DNA from: Prosthecobacter debontii
GTDB lineage: Bacteria > Verrucomicrobiota > Verrucomicrobiia > Chthoniobacterales > Chthoniobacteraceae
DNA length: 44,868 nt
Reading direction: 5' to 3'
Assembly: GCA_945905735.1 (NCBI GenBank)
Contig: CAMDQC010000025.1
Location: 1-44,868 of the forward strand
Shown: positions 26,512 through 35,509 of the stretch, piece by piece
How positions within the stretch are numbered: the stretch's first letter is position 1
Layout of the letters: every line of letters begins with the position of its first letter
Translations under genes and position numbers: made by a program
The notes under the pieces: generated by a model
The model's database searches: none
What the model was told of the DNA's origin: nothing
Seen by the model: the letters and a program-made list of their open reading frames with translations, nothing else

Positions 26512-29500
26512 ATGAGCGCCGAACATTCATCCATCGTGTTACCCGGCTCCGGTCTTTGGCCGCTGGCGTTGGCGGGAGTGCAGCCAGTGGCGGGGGAGGC
26601 TTTGCGGAGGCTGGAGGGGATTTATTGGTATCCGATTTATGTGTGGTGGCGGCGTGCGGGATTGCCGCCCAATAAAGCGATCTTTGCTACGGAGGGTGCC
26701 TTCGAGCGATGGCTGGGCACGGAGCCGCCGAGTGCGGAAGATGCGGGCTCTCGGCGAATGCGCGAGTGGGTGCTGGGGAGGATCGAGGGGCTCGCGTCGG
26801 GTGGGGTGAAGTTACTCGGTGCGCCGCCAGTCCCAGTGGATCCGGAGTGGGCGGAGAAGCGATTCGCCGAGGAGCCGGAGGGTAGTGCGGACGTGGTTTT
26901 TCACCGGCGCTGGGCGCTGACGGTGCTGGAGACGGCGGTGGAGATGCTGCGCGCAGAGCATTCGGCCCCGGCGATGGCCGAGCGGTTTTCGCTGCTGCTT
27001 CAATTTCTCAGCTACAAGAGCGCGGGGGATGAGTTGTATGAGACGGCGTCGGCGCGGTCGGGAATGACGAAGGGTGCACTGCATGTGGCGGTGTTTGAGT
27101 TTCGGAAGCGCCACCGCGAGATTCTGCGCATGGTGATCGCGGACACGGTGGCGGATTCCGCCGAGTTGGAGGCGGAGATGAATGAGCTGCTCGCTGCCGC
27201 TGGGCGCGATGGGGAGGCGGCGTCCGCGCCGACGAAGGGCGTGGGGCTGTCTCCGGATGAATTATTCGCGCGCGGGATGCGCAGCGTGGAGTTGACGACG
27301 GGAGGTGGCTTGGACTGGGTGCCGCCTACGATCGAGGAGGCGGTGCGCCTTTTCCCGCAATACGAAATCATCGAGATCGTCGCCCGCGGCGGGATGGGCG
27401 TGGTGTATAAAGCGCGGCAAGCGACGCTTGACCGGATGGTGGGGATCAAACTGATGCCGCTCGAAGTGAGTGCAAATCGGGAGTTTGCCGAGCGTTTCAC
27501 GCAGGAGGCGCGGACGATGGCGCACCTCAGCCATCCGCACATCATCGCGGTGCATGATTTCGGGCAGACTGCGGAGGGGCATTTGTTTTTCGTGATGGAG
27601 TTTGTGGAGGGGGCGAACCTGCACCAACTCATCCACGGCGATGGCCTCGCGCCGGAGCGTGCGCTGGCGATTTTAGACAACGTGCTCGATGCACTGGACT
27701 ACGCGCATGGAAAGGGCGTCGTCCACCGCGACATCAAGCCCGCGAACGTGATGGTGGATACGCACGGCTGCGCGAAAGTGGCGGACTTTGGCCTCGCGCG
27801 GCTCAATCAGCCGGGGGCGGCACTCGCTGGGCGGACGATGACTGGTGTGATCATGGGAACACCCGACTACATGGCACCGGAGCAATCGCGCGACATGCAG
27901 GTGGACCATCGGGCGGACATCTATTCGCTCGGCGTGATGCTGTACGAGATGCTCGTGCGCGATGTGCCGCGCGGCATTTTCGAGCCACCGTCGAAGCGGT
28001 CTGCCGTGGATGCGCGGCTGGATGCGGTGGTGATCAAAGCGATGCAGCAAGCACGGGATCGACGCTTTCAATCGAGCGCAGAAATGAGGGGCGCGCTCAC
28101 CATCATCCGCACGAAGCGAGTGCCACGAACGCACGCCGTTCCCGTGCCCGCAGCAGCGCCGACGAAAACAGTCGTGGTAGAGAAGCCACGTTCGAAGCGG
28201 AACGTCTTTATCGCGGCCGGGGTTGGCGTCGCTGCGCTTCTTGTTGCCGCGTTGTGGCCCAAACCACAGCCGCTCGGGCCATCCGAGGCGGAGAGAGCAC
28301 TCGCCGCCCGCGGGATGGCTCCCCGGATCGCGCCCGCGCCCGCGCCCACTCCTGTATCAAAGCCCGCGCCATCGCCGGAGAAGAGCGATGTCGCGATGTT
28401 CGGCGACGCGCGCTACCAGTTCGTGTCCGGTGCGCTGACTTGGATGGACGCGAAGACCGCTGCCGAGACAATGGGCGGGCGGCTTGCGACGGTCGCGAGC
28501 AAGGGGGAAGATGATTTTCTCCGCCAAGCCTTCGGCTCCATGCTGGTGCCAGCGGGTCACTTTGTGATGCTCGGCGGCTACCGGTTGAAAGTGACGGCGG
28601 ACTGGCAGTGGCTCGGCGATGAGCCGTGGGGCTACGAGGGCTGGGAGCAGGGTGCGCCTAGCCATGCAGGGGCAAAAGCTGCGGATATGCCGGTGTATCT
28701 CACGCTCTCGCGGCTCAGCGTGGCAAAGGGCGGTGGCATCGGCTGGAGTGACAAAACGCAGAGCGAACCGGCGCGCACTGATTTAGCCGCGAAGTGCCGT
28801 GGCTTCATCCTCGAATCCGCGCCCGACGCGCTTGCACTACGCGAGGCGGCGGAAAAGGAGCGATGGAAAGACGCGCTCACCGGAGCCGTTTTGCCAGAGG
28901 GCTGGAAGCTCGCAGACGGTGTGCTCACGCATCCCGCCTCCGCCGTTTCAACATGGCAGCCCGAGGCGCGGATGCGCGATGGCGCGATGCGTGTGGCGCT
29001 CGAATGGACGGCTCCCATCAACGTGCAACTCGGCATTCGCAACGACGGAAACTCGATGATTCGAGTGATCTTCACGCCAGCAGCGGGGATGAGAATCGAG
29101 CGATACCTGTTTAACGACCGCTCCTCGGTTTTGCTCATGCCCGAGGTGAAACTGCACTCGCCGCTCACCGCGAAAGACACCGTGCGGATCGAAATGCGCG
29201 CCGTCGGTGAAGTGGTGCTCATTAGCGTGAACGACCATGTTTTCGCCGTGCGCGATGCGGAGCCGAAAGAAGGGCAGCCGTATTTGTGGATTAAGAAAGA
29301 GAGCGTGCAGACCATCTCCAAGTTCGAGCTTCTCAACCTCGATCCCGCCAAGCCCGTCGTCGCGGAAACCAAGCCCGCGCCCATGCCGGAGGTGCCTGCC
29401 GTTCCTGTGCCCACGCCGCCCACCGAGTCCGACACCGCGAAGTGGCTCGCAGGCGTGGATGCCCAATGGCAGGCGGCATATCAGCGCGATATCGTCGCGC

Positions 29501-31179
29501 CTTTTGAGAAAGCGAACGCCGATTTGCGCCAGCAATACGTCGTGACGCTCGACAAGAATATCGCTGCCGCAAGTCTCGCCACGAAACTCAACGAGGCGCT
29601 CGTTTGGCGGAACGAAAAGGTGCGCGTCGCCACGCAGGCTCCGCACGACGCGCCGAACGATCCCGCCGCGCCCGCCGCGCTCATCCAGCTCCGCGATACC
29701 TGGCGCAAGAACTTCGGCAAACTGGACCAAGAGCGCCTCACCCGCGCGAAAGCGTTGCAGGTGCGCTACGATGCGCTGCTCGACCAAAACCAAAAAGCAC
29801 TCACCCAGCGCCAGCGCCTCGACGAAGCGCAGCTCATCAAGACGCGTCGCGATGAAGTCGCTCGCGATTGGCTTAAGCCCGCGCTCGGAGCCGCCGCGCC
29901 CGTCGTCGCGGCATCCGCCAATCCCGCTGGGAAACTCAAGGGCCGCGACGCGCTGGATTATCTTCTCGCCGCACACTGGCGCGTCGTCGTGGACGAGCAG
30001 GGCAAGCGCGTCCAAATCACCGGCCCAGAAAAAATCCCGCACGGACCGTTCGAGATCACCGAGCTGCTCACTCCCGAGAAAGTGGAGAAAGACGCGAAGC
30101 CCCCGACCGACGACGACCTCGCCAAACTCGCCCCGATGCGCGGGCTGCGGAAGTTCGAGCTGCGCGGCGCACCCATCACCGGCGCGGGCCTCGGCTTCCT
30201 CGCTGGGGCGGATGAACTTACGGACGTGGTCCTTGATTGCCAGACGCTCACGGACGCCGTGTATGCCGCCATCGCCGGGAACCGGAAAGTGAAGAAGCTC
30301 ACCGTTCGCGGCGGCAAAGATTTCACCCTCGCGCGGCTGGCAGAGCTGCCGTGCATCCCCGAGCTACAGCACCTGGATGTGCGAGCAGTCGGCGCGTTCA
30401 TCCCGGCTGCCATCCTCGCGAAAGCGCGCAACATGCAGCAGATATTCATCGAACGCCCAGCGCTCTCCGCCGAACAGCTCACCGCCCTCGCATCGCTCCC
30501 CGAGTTGACGAAGCTCACGTTTAACAACTGCCAGAGCCTCCCTGCGACTGGGTGGAAAACGCTCGAGCGCAGCAAGCTCGAGCACCTCGGTTTTCAAAAC
30601 AGCCCGCTCGTCGGCATAGACCTCAGCTTCCTCGCCGCGATGCGGAAGCTCGAATCCATCGAGATTGACCCCGCCGATGCCCCGCAACTCGCCCGCGTGA
30701 TTGGCTCACCCGCATTGCGCAGCGTGCTGCTCTCCGCCATGCGCCCCGGCACGGATGCCGCACTCACGGCGATAGCGACCGCATTTCCGCGCATAGAATC
30801 GCTCGTCCTCGGCAGAGCTTCGCAGCCGTTCACTGCCGTCGGCCTCCGCGCACTGGCAAAGCTCTCCAAACTCGCGTCGGTCACTTTTGCTCCGCAAAAA
30901 GTCACCGATGAGCAGCTCGCGGCCATCGCAGAACTTCCCGCGATGGAGACGCTGCGGATGGGGGGCGCTGGCATCACCAACGAGCAAGTCGCGCTGCTTG
31001 CGAAAAGCAAAAGCCTCGCGGTGCTCTTCCTCAACGGCACGCCGCTGACCGCCGACGCTATCGAGCAACTCAAGACTCTCCGAGGGCTCCGCGAACTCGA
31101 TATTCGCGACACAGAAATCCCGCCCGCCGCCACTGCGGAACTCCGCAAGGCTTTGCCGAAATGCAAAATCGAAAGGTAG
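26512..31179 (+). CDS. Fusion of ECF-sigma-like domain, Ser/Thr kinase, C-type-lectin-like domain and leucine-rich repeats
   Basis: A 1555-residue protein. Residues about 28-215 resemble an ECF sigma factor: EALRRLEGIYWYPIYVWWRRAG recalls region 2 and GMTKGALHVAVFEFRKRHRE region 4. A Hanks-type kinase follows (about 284-530) with the loop ARGGMGVVYK (291-300), Lys313, HRDIKPANV (405-413), DFG (425-427) and APE (455-457), so it should be active. One membrane helix (about 564-582) and a Pro-rich stretch separate the inside from the outside. Beyond it come a C-type-lectin-like domain (about 628-768), a LamG/DUF1080-like beta domain (about 785-940), a charged coiled coil (about 985-1130) and leucine-rich repeats to the end. 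The likely role is transmembrane signalling from an external ligand. The ligand and target are unknown. Confidence 0.85.
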   Translation: MSAEHSSIVLPGSGLWPLALAGVQPVAGEALRRLEGIYWYPIYVWWRRAGLPPNKAIFATEGAFERWLGTEPPSAEDAGSRRMREWVLGRIEGLASGGVKLLGAPPVPVDPEWAEKRFAEEPEGSADVVFHRRWALTVLETAVEMLRAEHSAPAMAERFSLLLQFLSYKSAGDELYETASARSGMTKGALHVAVFEFRKRHREILRMVIADTVADSAELEAEMNELLAAAGRDGEAASAPTKGVGLSPDELFARGMRSVELTTGGGLDWVPPTIEEAVRLFPQYEIIEIVARGGMGVVYKARQATLDRMVGIKLMPLEVSANREFAERFTQEARTMAHLSHPHIIAVHDFGQTAEGHLFFVMEFVEGANLHQLIHGDGLAPERALAILDNVLDALDYAHGKGVVHRDIKPANVMVDTHGCAKVADFGLARLNQPGAALAGRTMTGVIMGTPDYMAPEQSRDMQVDHRADIYSLGVMLYEMLVRDVPRGIFEPPSKRSAVDARLDAVVIKAMQQARDRRFQSSAEMRGALTIIRTKRVPRTHAVPVPAAAPTKTVVVEKPRSKRNVFIAAGVGVAALLVAALWPKPQPLGPSEAERALAARGMAPRIAPAPAPTPVSKPAPSPEKSDVAMFGDARYQFVSGALTWMDAKTAAETMGGRLATVASKGEDDFLRQAFGSMLVPAGHFVMLGGYRLKVTADWQWLGDEPWGYEGWEQGAPSHAGAKAADMPVYLTLSRLSVAKGGGIGWSDKTQSEPARTDLAAKCRGFILESAPDALALREAAEKERWKDALTGAVLPEGWKLADGVLTHPASAVSTWQPEARMRDGAMRVALEWTAPINVQLGIRNDGNSMIRVIFTPAAGMRIERYLFNDRSSVLLMPEVKLHSPLTAKDTVRIEMRAVGEVVLISVNDHVFAVRDAEPKEGQPYLWIKKESVQTISKFELLNLDPAKPVVAETKPAPMPEVPAVPVPTPPTESDTAKWLAGVDAQWQAAYQRDIVAPFEKANADLRQQYVVTLDKNIAAASLATKLNEALVWRNEKVRVATQAPHDAPNDPAAPAALIQLRDTWRKNFGKLDQERLTRAKALQVRYDALLDQNQKALTQRQRLDEAQLIKTRRDEVARDWLKPALGAAAPVVAASANPAGKLKGRDALDYLLAAHWRVVVDEQGKRVQITGPEKIPHGPFEITELLTPEKVEKDAKPPTDDDLAKLAPMRGLRKFELRGAPITGAGLGFLAGADELTDVVLDCQTLTDAVYAAIAGNRKVKKLTVRGGKDFTLARLAELPCIPELQHLDVRAVGAFIPAAILAKARNMQQIFIERPALSAEQLTALASLPELTKLTFNNCQSLPATGWKTLERSKLEHLGFQNSPLVGIDLSFLAAMRKLESIEIDPADAPQLARVIGSPALRSVLLSAMRPGTDAALTAIATAFPRIESLVLGRASQPFTAVGLRALAKLSKLASVTFAPQKVTDEQLAAIAELPAMETLRMGGAGITNEQVALLAKSKSLAVLFLNGTPLTADAIEQLKTLRGLRELDIRDTEIPPAATAELRKALPKCKIER

Positions 31180-31248
31180 GTATCGCCAAGCCTTGCGAGC
31201 AACGAGCAGGTTCAGGATGATGAAATATTCTATCGAAATACTCCGGCC

Positions 31249-31623
31249 ATGAAAGTTCGCATCACTGCAATCACGGGATTCATCGCCGTAGCCTTCGGTG
31301 CGCTCGGCGCGCACGGGCTGGAGGGTGCGCTCAAGCCCACGCTCGACGCCGCCCAGCTCGCCAAGCAGCTCGGATGGTGGCACACCGCAGGGCAGTATCA
31401 CATCATTCACGCAGTAGCCATGTTGGCCATCGCGCTACGCGAGCCCGTCGCCGTGTGGGCGTGGCGGCTCATGCTTGCCGGGATCGTGCTCTTCTCCGGC
31501 AGTCTCTACGTCATGGGCGCGACGGGGAGCCCCGCGCTTCGCCATGTCACGCCGATTGGTGGGCTGCTGCTGTTAGCGGGCTGGCTGGCGCTATGTTTTA
31601 AAAAAGGGACGCCGCGAGTGTAA
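31249..31623 (+). CDS. DUF423 family membrane protein
   Basis: A 124-residue integral membrane protein with about four hydrophobic segments. The features MKVRITAITGFIAVAFGALGAHGL, WWHTAGQYHIIHAVAMLAI, GIVLFSGSLYVMGATG and THIGGLLLLAGW-like end (HVTPIGGLLLLAGWLAL) are those of the DUF423/YgdD family. The function of the family is not established. It starts 69 bp after the kinase gene and precedes the peptidase-like gene by 45 bp. Confidence 0.88.
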   Translation: MKVRITAITGFIAVAFGALGAHGLEGALKPTLDAAQLAKQLGWWHTAGQYHIIHAVAMLAIALREPVAVWAWRLMLAGIVLFSGSLYVMGATGSPALRHVTPIGGLLLLAGWLALCFKKGTPRV

Positions 31624-31668
31624 GAAGTTGCGCTTCCAATCGCGGCTGTTGCACGTTGTATCTGTAAC

Positions 31669-32826
31669 ATGTCAAAGCCAGCCAATTTCACCGACCGCGT
31701 TTTTCCTGCATTCAGCCTGCCCCGCCTCCTGCGAACCGTCTTTGCTCCGAGCGGCGGGGAGCGAGTGTGTATCCTCATCGACCTCGACGACCCGCGTGAG
31801 GTGGAGGGGATGCGCTTTTTGGAAAACCCAGACAACTGCATCCAACGCAACGCGCACGATGTCTTCTACCAAGGGCTGCGCGATGGTGCGGCGGCGGAGC
31901 TTGGGCTGCTCGGCGGGGAGCTGTTTGCCTACGAGGTGACGGGCGGGAGCAACCTCGATTTGCCCGATGAAGTGTTCGCGCCCGATGGCCGGAAACTGAG
32001 CTTCACGGCGGACATTTATCCGAACTACGACATCATCCTTTGCATCTCCACCTACTCTGCCACGGCTCCGCTCACAGCCAGCGCGAAGCAGTTCGGATTT
32101 CGCGGGGCGACGATGCACGGGATGAACAAGATCATCCTCTCCAGCGGGCTCGCGGTGGACTACGATGAAGTGAGCGAGGAAGCTGAGAAACTGCGCCTCG
32201 GGATGACGAACGCCGACTGGATCGAAATTGACCACGAGTATGCGGGCGTATGCTCCACTTTACGCATCGAGTTGGGCGGCCAAGAGGCGCAGAAGTCCCA
32301 CGGGCTCTGTCGCGGCGGGCCGGATGTGGCGAATCTCCCGGCGGGGGAAATCTACTACGTCCCCACAGGCGTCGAGGGCACTTTCCCCATGCGTTACGAC
32401 GATGGGACCGTCGGACGCCAGCATGTCACGGGCGGACGTGTCTTCCGCTCCGAATTGCTACGCGGCAACCCCGAGACGATCGCCGAGCACAATGAGAAAC
32501 TGAAGAGCGATCCCGTCACGGGCGAACTGGGCGAGTTGGGCTTCGGCACGCAGCGGTTGCCCGTGAGCGGGCGCGATATTCAGGACGAGAAAATCCTTGG
32601 CACCATGCACGTAGCCACTGGGCGCAGCGACCACCTCGGTGGGAAATTGACGCCCGACCGGTTTGCTAATCGCCTAAACGCCACTCACGACGACATCCTC
32701 TTCTCGCCCACCAAGACGCCCGACATCCGCGTGCCTCAAGTGCGGATGCACCGCAACGGGCGGACGGTCGTGCTTATCGAAAACTACGAGCCTGCCGAAT
32801 ACATGCGGGCGTTGGTCGGCACATAG
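31669..32826 (+). CDS. M29-like aminopeptidase family protein
   Basis: A 385-residue protein whose second half resembles the thermophilic metalloprotease (M29)/NicX fold. Visible family features are [40 protein letters not shown] and the closing THDDILFSP, with Glu, His and Asp residues in positions where M29 peptidases bind metal. The first half ([33 protein letters not shown]) is less typical, so peptidase activity is not certain. A related ring-cleaving dioxygenase-like role is the main alternative. No signal peptide is seen, so it is probably cytoplasmic. Confidence 0.6.
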   Translation: MSKPANFTDRVFPAFSLPRLLRTVFAPSGGERVCILIDLDDPREVEGMRFLENPDNCIQRNAHDVFYQGLRDGAAAELGLLGGELFAYEVTGGSNLDLPDEVFAPDGRKLSFTADIYPNYDIILCISTYSATAPLTASAKQFGFRGATMHGMNKIILSSGLAVDYDEVSEEAEKLRLGMTNADWIEIDHEYAGVCSTLRIELGGQEAQKSHGLCRGGPDVANLPAGEIYYVPTGVEGTFPMRYDDGTVGRQHVTGGRVFRSELLRGNPETIAEHNEKLKSDPVTGELGELGFGTQRLPVSGRDIQDEKILGTMHVATGRSDHLGGKLTPDRFANRLNATHDDILFSPTKTPDIRVPQVRMHRNGRTVVLIENYEPAEYMRALVGT

Positions 32827-32870
32827 AAAGCTCGCATTGCTCGGAGCACTTTGTGCACGGTGCGAGCCGT

Positions 32871-33845
32871 ATGTTTACACGTCAGCCCAATAGTCCAATC
32901 TCCGTCGTCACCGGAGCCGCAGGTTTCCTCGGCTCACACCTCACCGACCGCTTGCTGGCGGAAGGGCACCGCGTCATCGGGATCGACAACTTCATCACGG
33001 GCAACACGAACAACATCGCGCACCTTGCGGGGAATGAAGGTTACCGCTTCATCAAGCACGACGTGTCGAACTTCATCTTTCTGCCGGATGATGTGGATTA
33101 CGTCTTCCACTTTGCTTCGCCTGCGTCGCCCATCGACTACCTTGAATTTCCGATTCAGACGCTCAAAGTAGGCTCGTTGGGGACGCACAATACGCTCGGG
33201 TTGGCGAAGGACAAAAAGGCGCGTTACCTCATCGCCAGCACGAGCGAGTGCTACGGCGACCCGCTCGAGCATCCACAAAAAGAGAGCTATTGGGGTAACG
33301 TGAATCCGGTCGGGCCGCGCGGGTGTTACGACGAGGCGAAGCGCTTCGCCGAGGCGATGACGATGGCCTACCACCGGGCGCATGGGGTTGATACGAAGAT
33401 CGTTCGTATATTTAACACGTACGGCCCTCGGATGAGGTTGCGCGATGGGCGAGTGGTGCCCGCGTTTGTCGGGCAAGCTCTGACGAATAAGCCGATTTCG
33501 GTCTTCGGGGATGGTTCGCAGACGCGCTCGTTTTGCTACTGCGCAGATTTGATCGACGGCATCTTCAAACTCTCGCAATCGGATTTTCATGAGCCTGTGA
33601 ATATCGGCAATCCGCACGAGATGACGATTCTTCAGTTCGCCGAAGAAGTGATCAAATACACGGGGTCTAGCTCGACCATCGACTACAAGCCGCTGCCCGT
33701 GGACGACCCGAAGGTGCGCAAGCCGGACATCACGTGCGCCCGCACGCTTCTCGGCTGGGAGCCTAAGGTGGAATTCGCCGAGGGTATCGTGAAGACCATC
33801 GAGTTTTTCAAAGGCCGCGTGGCTGCCGGAGACGTGGTGGCGTGA
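32871..33845 (+). CDS. UDP-glucuronate decarboxylase (UDP-xylose synthase)
   Basis: This 324-residue NAD-dependent short-chain dehydrogenase/epimerase-family enzyme converts UDP-glucuronate to UDP-xylose. The Rossmann motif is GAAGFLG (15-21). Thr124-Ser125-Glu126 ([10 protein letters not shown]) and Tyr153-x3-Lys157 (YDEAKR) form the catalytic group. [43 protein letters not shown] ([11 protein letters not shown]) and [11 protein letters not shown] are hallmarks of the decarboxylase branch. The product would feed surface polysaccharide or LPS sugars, in keeping with its neighbours. ATG at 32871 was preferred; a GTG six codons upstream (32853) is possible. Confidence 0.88.
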   Translation: MFTRQPNSPISVVTGAAGFLGSHLTDRLLAEGHRVIGIDNFITGNTNNIAHLAGNEGYRFIKHDVSNFIFLPDDVDYVFHFASPASPIDYLEFPIQTLKVGSLGTHNTLGLAKDKKARYLIASTSECYGDPLEHPQKESYWGNVNPVGPRGCYDEAKRFAEAMTMAYHRAHGVDTKIVRIFNTYGPRMRLRDGRVVPAFVGQALTNKPISVFGDGSQTRSFCYCADLIDGIFKLSQSDFHEPVNIGNPHEMTILQFAEEVIKYTGSSSTIDYKPLPVDDPKVRKPDITCARTLLGWEPKVEFAEGIVKTIEFFKGRVAAGDVVA

Positions 33846-33910
33846 GTTTGTTGCGAGTTGTTCAGGCGTTCAGGGTTGCATCCGGCGGTTGCATCTGGAA
33901 ACTGCACGCA

Positions 33911-35509
33911 GTGCTCACCCGCATCGTCTTATTCACCTTTCTCGTTTTCGCCGCGCTGCTTTCTGGCTGTGGGCGCGCGCCGGATCGTGCGGAGATTGTC
34001 GTCATTAACGGAGCAGAGCCCGCGACCATTGACCCGGCGAAAATCGCAGGCCAGCCGGAGGGGCGCGTCGCTTACTGCATGTTCGAGGGGCTCACGCGGT
34101 ATAACGAGAATGGCGAGAGCGAGCCGGGCATCGCCGAGCGCTGGGAGCTGTCGCCGGATGGGCGGACTTACACGTTTCACCTCCGCAAAGCGCAGTGGAG
34201 TAATGGCGACGCGATCACGGCGCCGGATTTTGTGTGGTCGTGGCTGCGGGTGCTGCGGGAGCCGAGCGCCGAGTATCGCTACCAGATGTATTACCTGCGG
34301 GGAGGTGAGGATTTTGCGAAGGCGCTCGATGCGCAAAAGAGCCCGGATGAAAAGACCGTCGGCTTGCGCGCAGTGGACGATCGGACGCTTGTCGTGGAAC
34401 TCACGAACCCGACGCCTTATTTTGTCGATCTTTGCGCGTTCTACACGTTTTTCCCCGTGCATCGCGGGAGCATCGAGGCAGCGGCAAAGGCCGGCCAGTC
34501 TTGGCTGCGCGCGGGGAGGCTCGTGGGCAACGGGCCTTTTGTGCTGAAGGAATGGCGGCTGAACGACCGCATCCGCGTGGCGAAAAACCCGCGCTATTGG
34601 GATGTGGAAAATGTGCGAGTGCAGACGCTCGACATCATCCCTGGGAGCAATCCGAACACCGCGTTCAACTTCTACCACAGCGGCGTGGCAGACCTCATCC
34701 TCGATAAATCGCTCATCCCCACATCGCTCATCACCGAGCTGAAAAAGCGGCCTGATTTCCACTCCACGCCGATCCTCGGGACTTACTTCATGCGGTTTAA
34801 CGTGACGAAGAAACCGTTCGACGATGCGCGGGTGCGGCGCGCGTTTTCCATGCTCGTGGATAAGCCGCTGCTCACGGAGAAAATCACCCAAGCGGGCGAG
34901 GTGCCCACGGATGAATTTGTCCCCCCTGGCACCGCTGGATACGTCTCCCCGAAAGGCTTGGCGCGCGATGTGGAGGGTGCTCGCAAACTGCTCGCCGAGG
35001 CGGGATTCCCCGGCGGCAAAGACTTCCCGCAAGTGCATTATCTTTATACCAACCGCAGCGAGGTGGACGACAAGGTGGCTGTGGAACTCCAGTCCATGTT
35101 CAAAAAGGAACTCGGCATTTCCATAGACCTCGCGAAGCAGGAATGGAGCGTCTATCAAGAGTCGCTCAAGAAGCTCGATTACGACTTCGCGCGCTCTTCG
35201 TGGATCGGCGACTACAAAGACCCCAACACGTTCCTCGATATGTGGATCGCCAGCAGCGGCAACAATGAGACGGGCTGGAAGGATGCGAAATACGACGACC
35301 TCATCGCCTCTGCCGGGAGGGAGCCCGACCGCGAGAAACGCTACGCATTTTTCCGCGAGGCCGAGAGCATGCTGCTGAGTGAAGCCGTCGTCTGCCCGCT
35401 CTTCACCTACGTCGTAATCATGTTCTACGACGATAAACGCCTTGGCGGCGTCCACGGAAACATCACGGACGAACATCCGTTCCGCACCTTGCACTGGAAG
35501 AAACCGTGA
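33911..35509 (+). CDS. Peptide ABC transporter substrate-binding lipoprotein (OppA-like)
   Basis: This protein is a family 5 solute-binding protein that would capture oligopeptides for import or cell-wall recycling. Starting at GTG 33911 gives a short basic n-region, a hydrophobic core and the lipobox LLSGC, so it is lipid-anchored. The body has the family pattern: EPATIDPAKIAGQPEGRVAYCMFEGLTRY, GIAERWELSPDGRTYTFHLRKAQWSNGDAITAPDFVWSW and the later RVRRAFSMLVDKPLL. The frame extends to a GTG at 33842 that overlaps the previous stop, which would favour coupling but adds an unusual 23-residue head. No permease or ATPase gene is nearby, so it is an orphan receptor here. Confidence 0.88.
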   Translation: MLTRIVLFTFLVFAALLSGCGRAPDRAEIVVINGAEPATIDPAKIAGQPEGRVAYCMFEGLTRYNENGESEPGIAERWELSPDGRTYTFHLRKAQWSNGDAITAPDFVWSWLRVLREPSAEYRYQMYYLRGGEDFAKALDAQKSPDEKTVGLRAVDDRTLVVELTNPTPYFVDLCAFYTFFPVHRGSIEAAAKAGQSWLRAGRLVGNGPFVLKEWRLNDRIRVAKNPRYWDVENVRVQTLDIIPGSNPNTAFNFYHSGVADLILDKSLIPTSLITELKKRPDFHSTPILGTYFMRFNVTKKPFDDARVRRAFSMLVDKPLLTEKITQAGEVPTDEFVPPGTAGYVSPKGLARDVEGARKLLAEAGFPGGKDFPQVHYLYTNRSEVDDKVAVELQSMFKKELGISIDLAKQEWSVYQESLKKLDYDFARSSWIGDYKDPNTFLDMWIASSGNNETGWKDAKYDDLIASAGREPDREKRYAFFREAESMLLSEAVVCPLFTYVVIMFYDDKRLGGVHGNITDEHPFRTLHWKKP

